Below are positions 27,715 to 36,517 of a stretch of DNA of 64,000 nt, piece by piece. The position numbers were made by a program, and so were the translations under genes. The stretch is from the NCBI GenBank assembly GCA_026410415.1, contig JAPMLR010000003.1, forward strand, positions 248,001-312,000, in the 5' to 3' direction. The notes under the pieces were generated by a model. The model was given only the letters and a program-made list of their open reading frames with translations. It searched no databases and was not told where the DNA came from. This stretch comes from Denitratimonas yunnanensis (SeqCode). GTDB lineage: Bacteria; Pseudomonadota; Gammaproteobacteria; Xanthomonadales; Xanthomonadaceae. Numbering within the stretch: position 1 is the first letter of the stretch; every line of letters starts with the position of its first letter.

Positions 27715-28194
27715 TCAATGCGGATGCAGTGCATTCGGGTCGTCGAACAGTGCCGCGTAGTGGTTCAACGCAGCCTGCATCCCGGCCAGCGGTGAGCTAT
27801 CGGAAGGATCGGCGTGCAGTGCCCGGCTGTCGGCCATCAGGCGCGCCAGAATGCGGTGCAGCGCGGCATCCGGTTCCGGATCGAGCCTGCAGTTCGCGAA
27901 CAGGTACTGGATCGCCGCATCGATTTCGTCGGCAAGGGCAATGACCGTGGTATCGCTCAAGGGCCGGATTTCGTGTGGTGCCAGATCGTGCAGTGCTTGG
28001 CGGATGCGTGCCATGCCCTCCAGCAGCGCCGCGTCCGGTGCCCAGCGGACGTGATCGGCAGGCACGTGGAAGGCGGCATCATGCCCGGCCGACGCGTGCG
28101 CGTGCCCATGGGTGTGCACAGGCTGCGCGACGGCGGGCGGCACGAGCGTCATCGGGACGAGCGCCAGCAACAGCAGAATGGAATGCGATTTCAT
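27715..28194 (-). CDS. His-rich periplasmic protein of unknown function
   Basis: 159 residues from the ATG at 28194, which starts a signal peptide (HSILLLLALVPMTLVPPAVA). ACGGAG lies 7 nt upstream. The mature N-terminus is histidine-rich (PVHTHGHAHASAGHDAAFH), a possible metal-binding segment. A helical domain follows (about 45-155) with LLEGMARIRQALHDL, AIQYLFANCRLDPEPDAALH and a single Cys. I recall similar short proteins labelled DnrO in Xanthomonadaceae, but that label says little about function. Convergent with the RCC1 gene. Confidence 0.72.
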   Translation of the reverse strand: MKSHSILLLLALVPMTLVPPAVAQPVHTHGHAHASAGHDAAFHVPADHVRWAPDAALLEGMARIRQALHDLAPHEIRPLSDTTVIALADEIDAAIQYLFANCRLDPEPDAALHRILARLMADSRALHADPSDSSPLAGMQAALNHYAALFDDPNALHPH

Positions 28195-28328
28195 CTCCGG
28201 ACTCCGTGACGGGTGGGGAAGGCCTGATGCTAGGCCAGGCATGCGTGCGGGCCCATGATCGAGGTCATGTCGGGTGGTGGCATTCGGGGTCTCGCCAGAG
28301 ATGGGGTCACGACATCCGGCACGAGGCC

Positions 28329-31300
28329 TCAGGACTGCGGGTTTTCGTGCAGTACGCGCCGTACCGCTTCCGGTGGCAGCGAGCCGACCGATGACAAGTG
28401 CCCGGAGTCGAGCATCTCCGGCAGACGGCGCCGCCAGTCCGGCGGCAGTGGTGTGCTCTTTTCACATGTCAGGCCCACCCTGCCGTTTCGACCGCCGCGC
28501 TTGGCCGCATAAAGCGCGAGATCGGCCATTTCCACGACATCGGTCCAGCTGGTCTGGTGCGGGAAGCACGGCTGAAGCGGAAACACCGCGTGGCCCAGCG
28601 AGCAGGAGCGATACAGCCGGCGACGGTCGGGCAACTCGAATGCCGTGGCGGCGATGGTGCGGACCACTCGATCCGCCAGTTCGGCGACATGCTGTCGCGT
28701 CGTATGGCGGGCAACGACGAGGAATTCCTCGCCACCCCAGCGCACCAGATGGTCACTGTCGCGGAAGCAGATGCGCAAGCGATCGGCCACTTGCATCAGC
28801 ACCGCATCGCCGGCCGTGTGGCCGTAGTCGTCGTTGACCTGCTTGAAATGGTCGATGTCGATCAGGAAGAACAACAGGTCGGCCTGCCCGGAGATGCTGC
28901 CATCCGGGAGTGCGGTGTCGTGGCGGCGGAGCGATTCGGCCACGTCGCTTTCGATATGGGCGGCGAAGTAGCGGCGATTGCGCAATCCGGTGAGCGGATC
29001 GGTGAGGCTGGCTTCCTCCAGCGCCCGGGATTTTTCGCGCAGTGTCACGGATACTTCCTGCAGCTCGCGGGTGCGCGTCGCGACGTGTCGTTCGAGCTCG
29101 TGCTGGCGCTTGCGCAGCCAGCGCGTGCGCTGGTGGATCAACGCGTGCACCAGCACGCCGAGCAGGATCACGGCGCCAATCCGTGTCCACCAGGTTTGCC
29201 ACCAGGCCGGCTCCACCCGCAGCGGCATCGACAGGGAGCGCTCGTCGAAGCGCCCGGCGCGGTTGCTGCTGCGCAGCTCGAAGCGGTAATCGCCCGGCGC
29301 GAGATTGGCAAAGGTCGCGACACGGTAGTCGGCGTCCACTTCGGTCCAGTTCCCGCTTTCGCCCAGCAGGCGATAGGCATAGCGGATCCGGTCGGGGGCG
29401 TTGTAGTCGAGCGCGGCAAATTCGATGGCGACGCTGCGCTGGCCGGGAGTGAGGATCAGCCCCTCCTGTCCGTATGCCCGAGGTGCGGCGACGCCGTCGA
29501 TGCGCAGGTCGGTGATGGCGAGCGGCGGGGTGTTTTCGGAAAAGCGGAACTGCTCGGGCAGGATCGCCAGAAGGGACTGGGTGCCGCCAAACAGCAGGAT
29601 GCCGTCGCGGGTCTTGGCGTAGGCACGGAACCATGGCGAGCCCAGCTCCGCGCCATCGCTCGGGCCCAGCGTGAGAACCCGGCCGAGGGCGGAATCCAGG
29701 ACATGGTTCTGGGTCCAGAGGCGGCCCTTGGCATCGTGCAGCAGGTTGGCTCCGAAGGGGCGGCCCGGCAGGCCGTACTTCTGGCTGATGGCCTCGACCT
29801 GTTCGTTTCCGTCGGCATCCATGCGCAAGCGGAACAGACCCGATGGCGTGTCGAACCAGACGCTGTCGTCCGCCGCGACGAGCAGGCCGAGGACATCCGG
29901 GTTGTGGCCGCGCGCCGGGTGAACGGCCGGGATCCGACGGGGTTCCGACTCCGGGGTGTCGAGCACGGCGAGGCCGGACTCACCGCCGATCCACAGGCGT
30001 CGGGCCGAATCGAAGGACAATGCATTGATGTCGCCGCGCAGCGGGGTGCTCGCATCGCCGTGCTTGCGTTCCAGTTGCGTGGCGCCGGGTCGATGCCGCC
30101 ACAGACCGTCTTCGGCGGCGAGCCACAGGCCGCCAACCGGGTCGGCGAGCAGACGACGCACGCGACCGCTCTCCAGGGCGAACGACTGCAGCGGAGCGCC
30201 TTCGGTGGCACGGCGGAACACGCCGGCGTCGCTTCCGATCCACAGGGCGCCATCGACGGTTTCCGCCAGACCAGTAATGCGGACATCGCGCAGTAGCGGC
30301 TGCCCGTCCGCATCATGCAGTGCACCGAGGGGGCGCAGTCCGGCGTCGAGCACCGCGATGCCGCGGTCTTGGGTGCCCAGCAGGATGCGCCCGTCGGCGA
30401 GCACGGTGATGGCGCGTACGTTCAGATCGCCGGGCGCGTTGTCCACCCCGGCAAAAGCATGACGGTCACGCAGCCGGAAGGCCGTGTTGAGCGAATTGTG
30501 GCGTTGCACGCCGCCGCCGTAGCTTCCTGCCCAGAACTGTCCACCGCGGTCGCGCAGCAGGGCGCGGACTTCCCCGCTGGCCAGCGAGACCGGGTTGCCG
30601 GGTTGATGCCGCAGGCGGTACAGCAGGTGGCCATCGTTGGCGGCGCGGACTTCCACGCCGCTGGCGCGACCGATCCAGAGTTGATCCGGGCTCGCCTGCA
30701 GCATGGCGTACACCGAAGCGGCGCTGGTGTCCGGCGAATCCGACGTCACTGCCTGCGGTGCGACGGCATCGGCGGGAGTGCGCCAGAGCCGGCCATCGCG
30801 GGTGCCGATCCACACGTGCCCGTCATCGGCTTCGAACAGCGTGGTGACGCTTGTGTTCGACCCGTCGAGCGGAATGGATGCAAACGATGTCTCGCCCGGG
30901 GCGAGACGTGCCAGTCCGTCCCAGCTGCCCACCCACAGCGCGCCGTGGCGGTCGATAAGGAGGCATTCGATGCGGACTTCCGGCAGGCCGCCCTGACCGC
31001 TGAGGGCAATCCGTTTCAGTTCCCCGTCGCGGCTGCGTACCAGCAACCCCTGATCATCGGTACCGATCCACAGCCGGTCTTGCGAGTCCATCGCCAACGC
31101 GTTGACCGAAAACGATGCCGGCATCACTGCACTGGTATCGACCGGCAGCAGGCGATCCGTGCCCGGCTCGTAACGGGCCAGGCCGACGAAGTCGGTGCCG
31201 ACCCACAATGCGCCGTCGCGGTCGGCCAGCAGCGAGCGCACGAACAGCGAAGTTTCGTCCGGGGCGGCGCTCCAGCGGTTGCCATAGAGGCGGAATCGGT

Positions 31301-31502
31301 GGCCGTCGAAACGCACCAGACCGCGCGCCGTTCCCATCCAGATGAAGCCAGTGCTGTCTTCGGCCAGCGCCGTGACAACGCTGCTCGGCAGCCCCGGACC
31401 TGCGGTCGCAAAACGCGGTGGATCGGCAGGAATGTCCTGCGCCAGTGCTGTCATGTGCGGCAGCAAGGCCAGCAGGAGCAGGGCGAGAACACGTGAAATC
31501 AT
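28329..31502 (-). CDS. Large propeller-sensor diguanylate cyclase (Reg_prop/Y_Y_Y/GGDEF)
   Basis: 1057 residues from the ATG at 31502, which begins a signal peptide (VLALLLLALLPHMTALAQ). The long frame above it has no signal or domain. The periplasmic part carries about 13-14 Reg_prop repeats (GFIWMGTARGLVRFDGHRF, GALWVGTDFVGLARY, DRLWIGTDDQGLLV and so on; about 30-690), then a Y_Y_Y domain (about 720-785, FANLAPGDYRFELRSSNRAG), a membrane helix (about 795-815), a coiled coil and a GGDEF domain (about 860-1020) with GGEEF. An RxxD inhibitory site lies five residues before it. The layout mirrors hybrid two-component propeller sensors, with the kinase replaced by a c-di-GMP synthase. The ligand is unknown. 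Confidence 0.9.
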   Translation of the reverse strand: MISRVLALLLLALLPHMTALAQDIPADPPRFATAGPGLPSSVVTALAEDSTGFIWMGTARGLVRFDGHRFRLYGNRWSAAPDETSLFVRSLLADRDGALWVGTDFVGLARYEPGTDRLLPVDTSAVMPASFSVNALAMDSQDRLWIGTDDQGLLVRSRDGELKRIALSGQGGLPEVRIECLLIDRHGALWVGSWDGLARLAPGETSFASIPLDGSNTSVTTLFEADDGHVWIGTRDGRLWRTPADAVAPQAVTSDSPDTSAASVYAMLQASPDQLWIGRASGVEVRAANDGHLLYRLRHQPGNPVSLASGEVRALLRDRGGQFWAGSYGGGVQRHNSLNTAFRLRDRHAFAGVDNAPGDLNVRAITVLADGRILLGTQDRGIAVLDAGLRPLGALHDADGQPLLRDVRITGLAETVDGALWIGSDAGVFRRATEGAPLQSFALESGRVRRLLADPVGGLWLAAEDGLWRHRPGATQLERKHGDASTPLRGDINALSFDSARRLWIGGESGLAVLDTPESEPRRIPAVHPARGHNPDVLGLLVAADDSVWFDTPSGLFRLRMDADGNEQVEAISQKYGLPGRPFGANLLHDAKGRLWTQNHVLDSALGRVLTLGPSDGAELGSPWFRAYAKTRDGILLFGGTQSLLAILPEQFRFSENTPPLAITDLRIDGVAAPRAYGQEGLILTPGQRSVAIEFAALDYNAPDRIRYAYRLLGESGNWTEVDADYRVATFANLAPGDYRFELRSSNRAGRFDERSLSMPLRVEPAWWQTWWTRIGAVILLGVLVHALIHQRTRWLRKRQHELERHVATRTRELQEVSVTLREKSRALEEASLTDPLTGLRNRRYFAAHIESDVAESLRRHDTALPDGSISGQADLLFFLIDIDHFKQVNDDYGHTAGDAVLMQVADRLRICFRDSDHLVRWGGEEFLVVARHTTRQHVAELADRVVRTIAATAFELPDRRRLYRSCSLGHAVFPLQPCFPHQTSWTDVVEMADLALYAAKRGGRNGRVGLTCEKSTPLPPDWRRRLPEMLDSGHLSSVGSLPPEAVRRVLHENPQS

Positions 31503-31648
31503 GCGGCATGGTATCGCCTCGACGCATGCAATGGATCGCCCGTCCCGGTCGGTCATCCAGCCTGCCAAGGGCCGGGGCAGGCAGTGCTGAGATCCATGTG
31601 TGACTCTCGTTGCCGATCGGAACGGACTGGACAAGGACGACGTGCGGC

Positions 31649-32938
31649 CTATTCGCGCAAAGTCGTCGCCTCGAATCCGTCGAGAAAGGTTCCTGACGAG
31701 GTTTTCGCGAGTTCCCCGATGAACGCCAGCCCGAAGTACGCGAACGGGATGCTGGCATCCGCCGTGCCGCCGACGCCAGCCAACGTGTCGCTGGCGGTAT
31801 GCAGACCGGGGTAGAAGCTGTTGGAAGGCGAGCCGGGCTCGGAAGCCATCACCGAGGGGAAGCCGTTTTCCGTCCACGAGGCATGGTCGGAGCAGGCGTA
31901 GCCGCAAGAAATGTCACGGTGCACGAAGCCACGCGGTACGAGGTAGGCATCGAACAGGGTCTTGGAGAACGCCAGCAGCGGGCCATTGACTCGGTCGCTG
32001 ATGAAGTGGAAGTGGTGGGAAACGCCGGAGCGGTAATTGGTCATGTCCAACTGCAGCACGCCGACGACATCGATGCCAATGGCTGCGAAGTTCTGGGCGA
32101 TGGCGCGCGAGCCGCGCAGGCCCATCTCTTCGGCGGCGTAGCCCATGAACTTGATGGTGCGCTGCGGCCGCCACCCATTGGCCAGCGCGATGCGGATCAC
32201 CTCGGTGATGACGGCAATGCCGGAGGCATCGTCATCCGCGCCGGGGGCAAATTGCTCGGGCTCGCTGCCGGCGCCGGAGCGGATCGAATCCAGGTGCGCG
32301 CCGACCACGATCACCTCATCCGGAAGTGCCGCGCCTTGCACGGTCAGGATCACCGAGGGCTGGGTCGAGCAGTTGCTGCATTCAGTGAACAGTTCCACCT
32401 GGACGTCGCTGCGGCCTCCACCCAGCGCCAGCCAGGTGTTGGCGATCCAGTTTGCCGCCGTCGCCCCGTGCGGGCTGGCGTAGTAGCGGTTCTGGTAGCT
32501 GGACAAGTGTGCGATGGTGGCGCGGATGTTGGCTTCGGTCACCTGAAGCAGCCAGGGCTCGACCGTGCCCTGATTGTCGATGTTGTAGGCCATGCCTGCC
32601 GTTGCCAGCATGGCTTGGAGCGCTCGCCCGTTGGCGAGGAAATCCTCGGCCTCCCGGCGGCTGTCAAAGGCAAAGTAACCGCCGCAACGGCCTTCCTGGT
32701 GATGCACGTGCTCGGTCAGCAGGTGTTGCTGGGCGGCATTGAGTTCGAGCAGCTTGAGCGCAGTGCCGAGACTGTCGGTGGCATTGTCCGACGGCAGGTG
32801 CCGGAGCGAACTGGATGACAGGGTTTCGGCCGAGGTGACGACGAACTGGGGCCGGTCGGGTGCCGCATGGGCGCCGGACGCACTGGCGAGCATGGCGGCC
32901 AGCAGCCACCGTCGAACCTGTAGAAACGACATCGTCAT
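31649..32938 (-). CDS. Secreted M28-family aminopeptidase with C-terminal GFE tail
   Basis: Zinc aminopeptidase of the bacterial leucyl aminopeptidase type (M28), 429 residues. Signal peptide about 1-25 (RRWLLAAMLASASGAHA); the ATG at 32938 or the one two codons later are equally possible. An N-terminal prodomain (about 26-140) precedes the catalytic domain (about 150-400). Two-zinc ligands and the catalytic Glu are visible: GAHLDS, PGADDDASG, YAAEEMGLRG, QLDMTNY and GLHTASDT. It ends with TFLDGFEATTLRE instead of a PPC domain. Only 32 bp separate it from the upstream DUF1428 gene on the same strand. Confidence 0.93.
   Translation of the reverse strand: MTMSFLQVRRWLLAAMLASASGAHAAPDRPQFVVTSAETLSSSSLRHLPSDNATDSLGTALKLLELNAAQQHLLTEHVHHQEGRCGGYFAFDSRREAEDFLANGRALQAMLATAGMAYNIDNQGTVEPWLLQVTEANIRATIAHLSSYQNRYYASPHGATAANWIANTWLALGGGRSDVQVELFTECSNCSTQPSVILTVQGAALPDEVIVVGAHLDSIRSGAGSEPEQFAPGADDDASGIAVITEVIRIALANGWRPQRTIKFMGYAAEEMGLRGSRAIAQNFAAIGIDVVGVLQLDMTNYRSGVSHHFHFISDRVNGPLLAFSKTLFDAYLVPRGFVHRDISCGYACSDHASWTENGFPSVMASEPGSPSNSFYPGLHTASDTLAGVGGTADASIPFAYFGLAFIGELAKTSSGTFLDGFEATTLRE
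31670..31687 (-). other. C-terminal F-x-x-G-F-E tail of M28 peptidase
   Basis: Encodes FLDGFE, followed by ATTLRE and the stop. Same form as the tails of the RCC1 protein and the M36 peptidase. Confidence 0.55.
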
Positions 32939-32970
32939 GGTGGGGGCGTTCCGTTGCATTGGCCGAGGCA

Positions 32971-33336
32971 TCAGCGGAGATCGAGGATCGGGGAGAAGCC
33001 GCCGAATATCATGCGTTTGCCATCGAACGGCATCGGCGGGTTGTCGGGATTGGCCGGGTCCATGCGGGGGTCTTCCATCATCCGCGCCATGCCGGCATCG
33101 CGCGTGGCCTTGTCCGGCCACTCCACCCACGAGAACACCACGGTTTCCTCCGGCGTGGCCTGCACCGCACGGTAGAAGTCGGTGAGCTTGCCATGCGGCA
33201 CATCGTCGCCCCACGCCTCCACCACGCGGGTAGCACCGTATTCGATGAAAATCGGATCGAAACGGCGGGCGAATTCGAGGAGCTCTTCCTTGCTGGCGGT
33301 GGGCACCGCGATCACGAAGCCGTCGATGTAAGCCAT
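32971..33336 (-). CDS. DUF1428 family protein
   Basis: Small cytoplasmic protein, 121 residues, ferredoxin-like alpha/beta (dimeric alpha-beta barrel) fold. Family marks: MAYIDGFVIAVP, FIEYGATRVVEAWGDDVPHG, VFSWVEWPDKATRDAG and FDGKRMIFGGF. Function of the family is not established. The ATG at 33336 has GAGGA about 9 nt upstream; the longer frame upstream has no homologous content. Confidence 0.88.
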   Translation of the reverse strand: MAYIDGFVIAVPTASKEELLEFARRFDPIFIEYGATRVVEAWGDDVPHGKLTDFYRAVQATPEETVVFSWVEWPDKATRDAGMARMMEDPRMDPANPDNPPMPFDGKRMIFGGFSPILDLR

Positions 33337-33568
33337 GGCGAAATCCTCGGGAATGACTGACGGAGTATCGCGCACTTGACGATGACGTGTCGGGATGAGC
33401 GTGCCACGCCGGTAATCCGGGTGGTGCCCCGTGCAGCTGCCGACGGCGGTGGCCACCAGCAAGGAAAACCGCAGCCTCAGCAGGGCGTCCGCGACCGCCT
33501 GACCCACCGTGCTCGCAAAGTCGCCAATTTCGGCGAAAGCCGTAAAACCGCCACAGAGGTTCCGTCGA

Positions 33569-33586
33569 AGGACTCTCGTGAGTCCT
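33569..33586. repeat. Perfect inverted repeat in a 286-bp intergenic gap
   Basis: AGGACTC, a 4-nt loop, then GAGTCCT. It lies between the CPBP-like gene and the DUF1428 gene, both on the minus strand. No T-run follows on either strand, so it is not a typical intrinsic terminator; it could be an operator or an RNA stem. The rest of 33337-33622 shows nothing recognisable. Confidence 0.5.
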
Positions 33587-33622
33587 GGTTGGTGGTGTGA
33601 TTCGGGGGCGTGGCAGTCAGGC

Positions 33623-35050
33623 TCAGGGTGCCATCAGGTAACGCCCGCCCACTTCGGCTGAGCGCAACACCCACGTCGGGGCGAGGTGTACCAGCCACAA
33701 CCCAAGTGCGGCGTGGCTGACCGCCAGCGGCAGCAGCGCACGGTGCCGGTAGCCAAGCCAGGCCCAGAGACTTCCACCGATGAGGGTGGCGATCATCAGT
33801 GTGAAGTTGGGCGCATGCATCAGCGCGAACAATGCGCCGCATGCAAGCGCTGCCGAACGCGTGTCGGAGGTGACGAGACGAACACGTGGCGCGATCGCGG
33901 CGATCAACAGCCACTGTTGCACCAGTGCCCAGAGCGGATAGCGCACCCAGCGCGAGGCGTCACGCGGGACCGCGTCGCCATGGTCGAGCAGGGCGAGTGG
34001 TGAAATCGCCAACAACGCGATGACAGTGACCATGGTCGCGCTCTTCCACGATGCTGCATCGCCATTCCAGCACCAGTGACGCGAGGGCGGCGGCAGCAGC
34101 GCGAGCGCGGCCAGACACAGTGCGAGCGCGATGCCCGCTTGAAGCGATGTGTCCGGGGCCGGCCAGCCCGACAGCAACAGCATCAGCGCGCCGCCGAGCG
34201 TGGCAGCCAGTTCAATTACGGCACGTCGCGGCGAGGCGGATGGCCGCCGCCGCAGGCGCCGGGTCACGGCGAGCAGGACCAATGCGAGCAGCAGCATCCC
34301 GACAACTCGCACCACGCCATCCGAGGCGCCTTGCAATCTCGTGGCGAGCCAGCGTCCCGCGTCACCGAATCGTCCCTCCGGCTCGATGGCAACGGCCGGA
34401 GCGATTCGGCGCTGCGCGTCGATGTATGCGAGCAGGCGCTCAGGCGTGGCCAATGGTGGTGCGGTGTCACGTCGCGGCGGACACGGCGTGTGAGCGTCGC
34501 AGGAGGTGGCCAGCAGCGCCAGCCCGCGGAGGTGAAGCATCGTGCCGGATGCGGCTTCGATGCGCAGGTGCAGCGCATCGGTGACTGGTGCGGGCATCGT
34601 GCTGAGCGGCAGGTCGAGCCGATGCGCACCCGCGCCCAGCACCGCGCTGGCCCATTCTGGGTGGAGACCGGCCACATGTGGCATCAGGCGCAAGTGGAGT
34701 GGCGCGCTTGCGTGCAGCTCGATGCGGGCGCGGTCCACCGCGTTCAGATCGATGTGGCCGCCATCGATCGGCAACGACATGCTGGCGACGCCCTCATCGG
34801 GGAGCGAGAACGACAGGCCACCACCCTCGTGCCGGGCCGAAATCAAACCGTGGCTGCCCGGCCGGATGACACTGCCCGCGCCGGAAAAACTCCACTGCCA
34901 AGGCGACAGCCCCTGTGCCCAATCGGCGTCGCGCTGATTGGCCGCGCTCGCGAGCCAGGTGGCGACGGTCAGGTGCGAAACGCACCAGAACAGCAGCACC
35001 GTCGCCAACGCGACCAGTGCGAGCCGCACCGGCGGCAGCACGCGGTTCAA
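33623..35050 (-). CDS. Multi-pass membrane protein with CPBP-like C-terminal domain
   Basis: 475 residues. One N-terminal membrane helix (about 9-30) and a beta-rich periplasmic domain (about 35-185, with a Cys pair in SCDAHTPC) are followed by eight or so membrane helices (about 245-470). The last part resembles CPBP/CAAX-type intramembrane proteins: FALMHAPN (FxxxH) and a later conserved His in VSHAALG. The usual EExxxR motif reads QQWLLIAAIAPR, with Gln-Gln in place of Glu-Glu, so activity is uncertain. Overlaps the pterin dehydratase gene by 4 bp. Confidence 0.7.
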   Translation of the reverse strand: MNRVLPPVRLALVALATVLLFWCVSHLTVATWLASAANQRDADWAQGLSPWQWSFSGAGSVIRPGSHGLISARHEGGGLSFSLPDEGVASMSLPIDGGHIDLNAVDRARIELHASAPLHLRLMPHVAGLHPEWASAVLGAGAHRLDLPLSTMPAPVTDALHLRIEAASGTMLHLRGLALLATSCDAHTPCPPRRDTAPPLATPERLLAYIDAQRRIAPAVAIEPEGRFGDAGRWLATRLQGASDGVVRVVGMLLLALVLLAVTRRLRRRPSASPRRAVIELAATLGGALMLLLSGWPAPDTSLQAGIALALCLAALALLPPPSRHWCWNGDAASWKSATMVTVIALLAISPLALLDHGDAVPRDASRWVRYPLWALVQQWLLIAAIAPRVRLVTSDTRSAALACGALFALMHAPNFTLMIATLIGGSLWAWLGYRHRALLPLAVSHAALGLWLVHLAPTWVLRSAEVGGRYLMAP

Positions 35051-35385
35051 GCCGCCGCGTCGTCCGCCAGGCGCGACACCTTGGCGGCGCAGATGAAGTC
35101 GTTGTCCGACAGCCCGCCCACATCATGGGTGGAGTAACGCACCACGCAGCGGTCGTAATGCACGGAAAGATCCGGGTGATGATCTTCGCGATGCGCGATG
35201 AACGCGATGGCGTTCACGAAGGCCAGCGTGCGGTAGTAGTCGGAAAAACGGAACGTGCGCAAGATCGCGACGCCGTCTTCGACCAGCGCCCAGCCGGGCA
35301 GGGACGCCAATCGCGTGGCGGCAGTATCGGAGGCGATGCGGTGTTCGGGGCCGCGCAACGGGCGGCAGTGAAGGTCGGCGGACAT
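35047..35385 (-). CDS. phhB: Pterin-4a-carbinolamine dehydratase
   Basis: Recycles pterin cofactor by dehydrating 4a-hydroxytetrahydropterin, or acts as a side-activity scavenger. 112 residues, complete. Active-site core EDHHPDLSVHYDRCVVRYST followed by HDVGGLSDNDF matches the family, including the paired His and the later His. No phenylalanine hydroxylase gene is in the window. The ATG at 35385 faces nfuA across a 97-bp divergent gap. Confidence 0.93.
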   Translation of the reverse strand: MSADLHCRPLRGPEHRIASDTAATRLASLPGWALVEDGVAILRTFRFSDYYRTLAFVNAIAFIAHREDHHPDLSVHYDRCVVRYSTHDVGGLSDNDFICAAKVSRLADDAAA

Positions 35386-35449
35386 GGCGTGCTCCTGATG
35401 GCCGCGGAATTATACGGTGGCGCGCGAGTCGCTCCCGTGTCTGCGGCGA

Positions 35450-35455
35450 TAGAAT
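35450..35455 (+). promoter_or_regulatory. Putative -10 box (TAGAAT) for nfuA
   Basis: GCGATAGAATG lies 27 bp before the nfuA ATG in the divergent gap with the pterin dehydratase gene. It belongs to the recurrent TAGAAT set in this window. Confidence 0.4.
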
Positions 35456-35482
35456 GGGTGCCTTACGCATTACGGCAACGCC

Positions 35483-36070
35483 ATGATCGAGATCAGTACC
35501 AACGCCCAACATCACTTTCGTCGCCTGCTGGAAAGCCAGGGCGATGATGCCATCGGCATCCGGCTTCGCACCGTGGACGGCGGCACGCCGGCGGCCGATG
35601 CACGCCTGGAGTTTTGCGAGCCGGGCGATCTGGCCGGGGACGAGTGGTCGATCGAATGCGACGGTTTCACGCTGTACGTGGACGCAGCCAGCGTGCGCTG
35701 GTTCGATGGTGCCGAAATCGACTATCTGCCGTCGCCGACCGGGGGGCAGCTCAACATCCGTGCACCGCGCATCAAGGGGGAGCTGCCGGGCGAGGACGCC
35801 TCGCTGGTGGAACGCGTGCGCTATGTGCTCGACGCGGAAATTAGCCCGCAGCTGGCCTCGCACGGGGGGCGAGTGTCGCTCGAACAGATCACCGCCGATG
35901 GCGTGGTGGTGCTGCGCTTCGGCGGCGGTTGCCACGGCTGCGGCATGGTCGATGTGACGTTGAAACAGGGCATCGAGAAGACCTTGATGGCCAAAGTGCC
36001 CGGAGTGACGGCGGTGCGGGATGCCACCGATCACGCCAGTGGCGAAACTCCTTATTACGCAGCGCGTTGA
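35483..36070 (+). CDS. nfuA: Fe-S biogenesis protein NfuA
   Basis: Iron-sulfur carrier that delivers 4Fe-4S clusters to apoproteins; cytoplasmic. 195 residues: an N-terminal degenerate A-type (HesB-like) domain (about 1-95) and a C-terminal Nfu domain with the cluster-binding pair in [19 protein letters not shown] (Cys150 and Cys153). Complex I and other Fe-S enzymes nearby would be natural clients, though no direct link is shown. The next gene starts 9 bp downstream. Confidence 0.96.
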   Translation: MIEISTNAQHHFRRLLESQGDDAIGIRLRTVDGGTPAADARLEFCEPGDLAGDEWSIECDGFTLYVDAASVRWFDGAEIDYLPSPTGGQLNIRAPRIKGELPGEDASLVERVRYVLDAEISPQLASHGGRVSLEQITADGVVVLRFGGGCHGCGMVDVTLKQGIEKTLMAKVPGVTAVRDATDHASGETPYYAAR

Positions 36071-36079
36071 GGCAAGTCG

Positions 36080-36517
36080 ATGGATGAGTTCATGCAGGCG
36101 GCGATCGCCGAAGCACAGGCCGGTTACGACGAGGGCGGGATTCCGATCGGTTCGGTGATCGTCCATCAAGGCCGGATCATTGGGCGCGGTCACAACCGCC
36201 GTGTGCAGCAAGGGAGCCCGATCCTTCACGGTGAAATGGATGCATTCGCGAACGCGGGCCGCCAACCGGCCAGCGTGTATCGGGAATGCACGCTCTACAC
36301 GACGCTCTCGCCGTGCTCGATGTGCAGCGGTACGATCCTGCTGTATGGCATTCCACGCGTGATCATCGGCGAGAACCGCAGTTTCATGGGCGAGGAGACG
36401 TTGCTGCGCAGCCGCGGCGTCGAATTGACGGTATTGGACGACCCCACCTGCATCGAATTGATGGCACGCCTCATGCGCGAAAAGCCGCAGTTGTGGAACG
36501 AGGACATCGGCGAGTGA
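36080..36517 (+). CDS. Cytosine deaminase, yeast FCY1-like
   Basis: Zinc-dependent deaminase of the cytidine deaminase superfamily, 145 residues. It resembles yeast cytosine deaminase along most of its length: GGIPIGSVIV near the start, zinc site HGEMD (His50, Glu52), TLYTTLSPCSMCSGTILLYG (Cys79, Cys82), then IPRVIIGENRSF and the C-terminal lid ending W-NEDIGE. It should convert cytosine to uracil or act on a close analogue. It is not the amidohydrolase-type CodA of E. coli. A GTG-started DUF1415 gene overlaps its stop. Confidence 0.88.
   Translation: MDEFMQAAIAEAQAGYDEGGIPIGSVIVHQGRIIGRGHNRRVQQGSPILHGEMDAFANAGRQPASVYRECTLYTTLSPCSMCSGTILLYGIPRVIIGENRSFMGEETLLRSRGVELTVLDDPTCIELMARLMREKPQLWNEDIGE

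Noticed and set aside
30315..31496. 393-codon plus-strand frame opposite the propeller-GGDEF gene
   Set aside because: Antisense of the Reg_prop repeats; no signal or domain, and the repeats on the minus strand are unmistakable.
36080..36517. tRNA adenosine deaminase TadA
   Set aside because: The overall sequence, YGIPR-like segment and EDIGE end match yeast cytosine deaminase much better than TadA.
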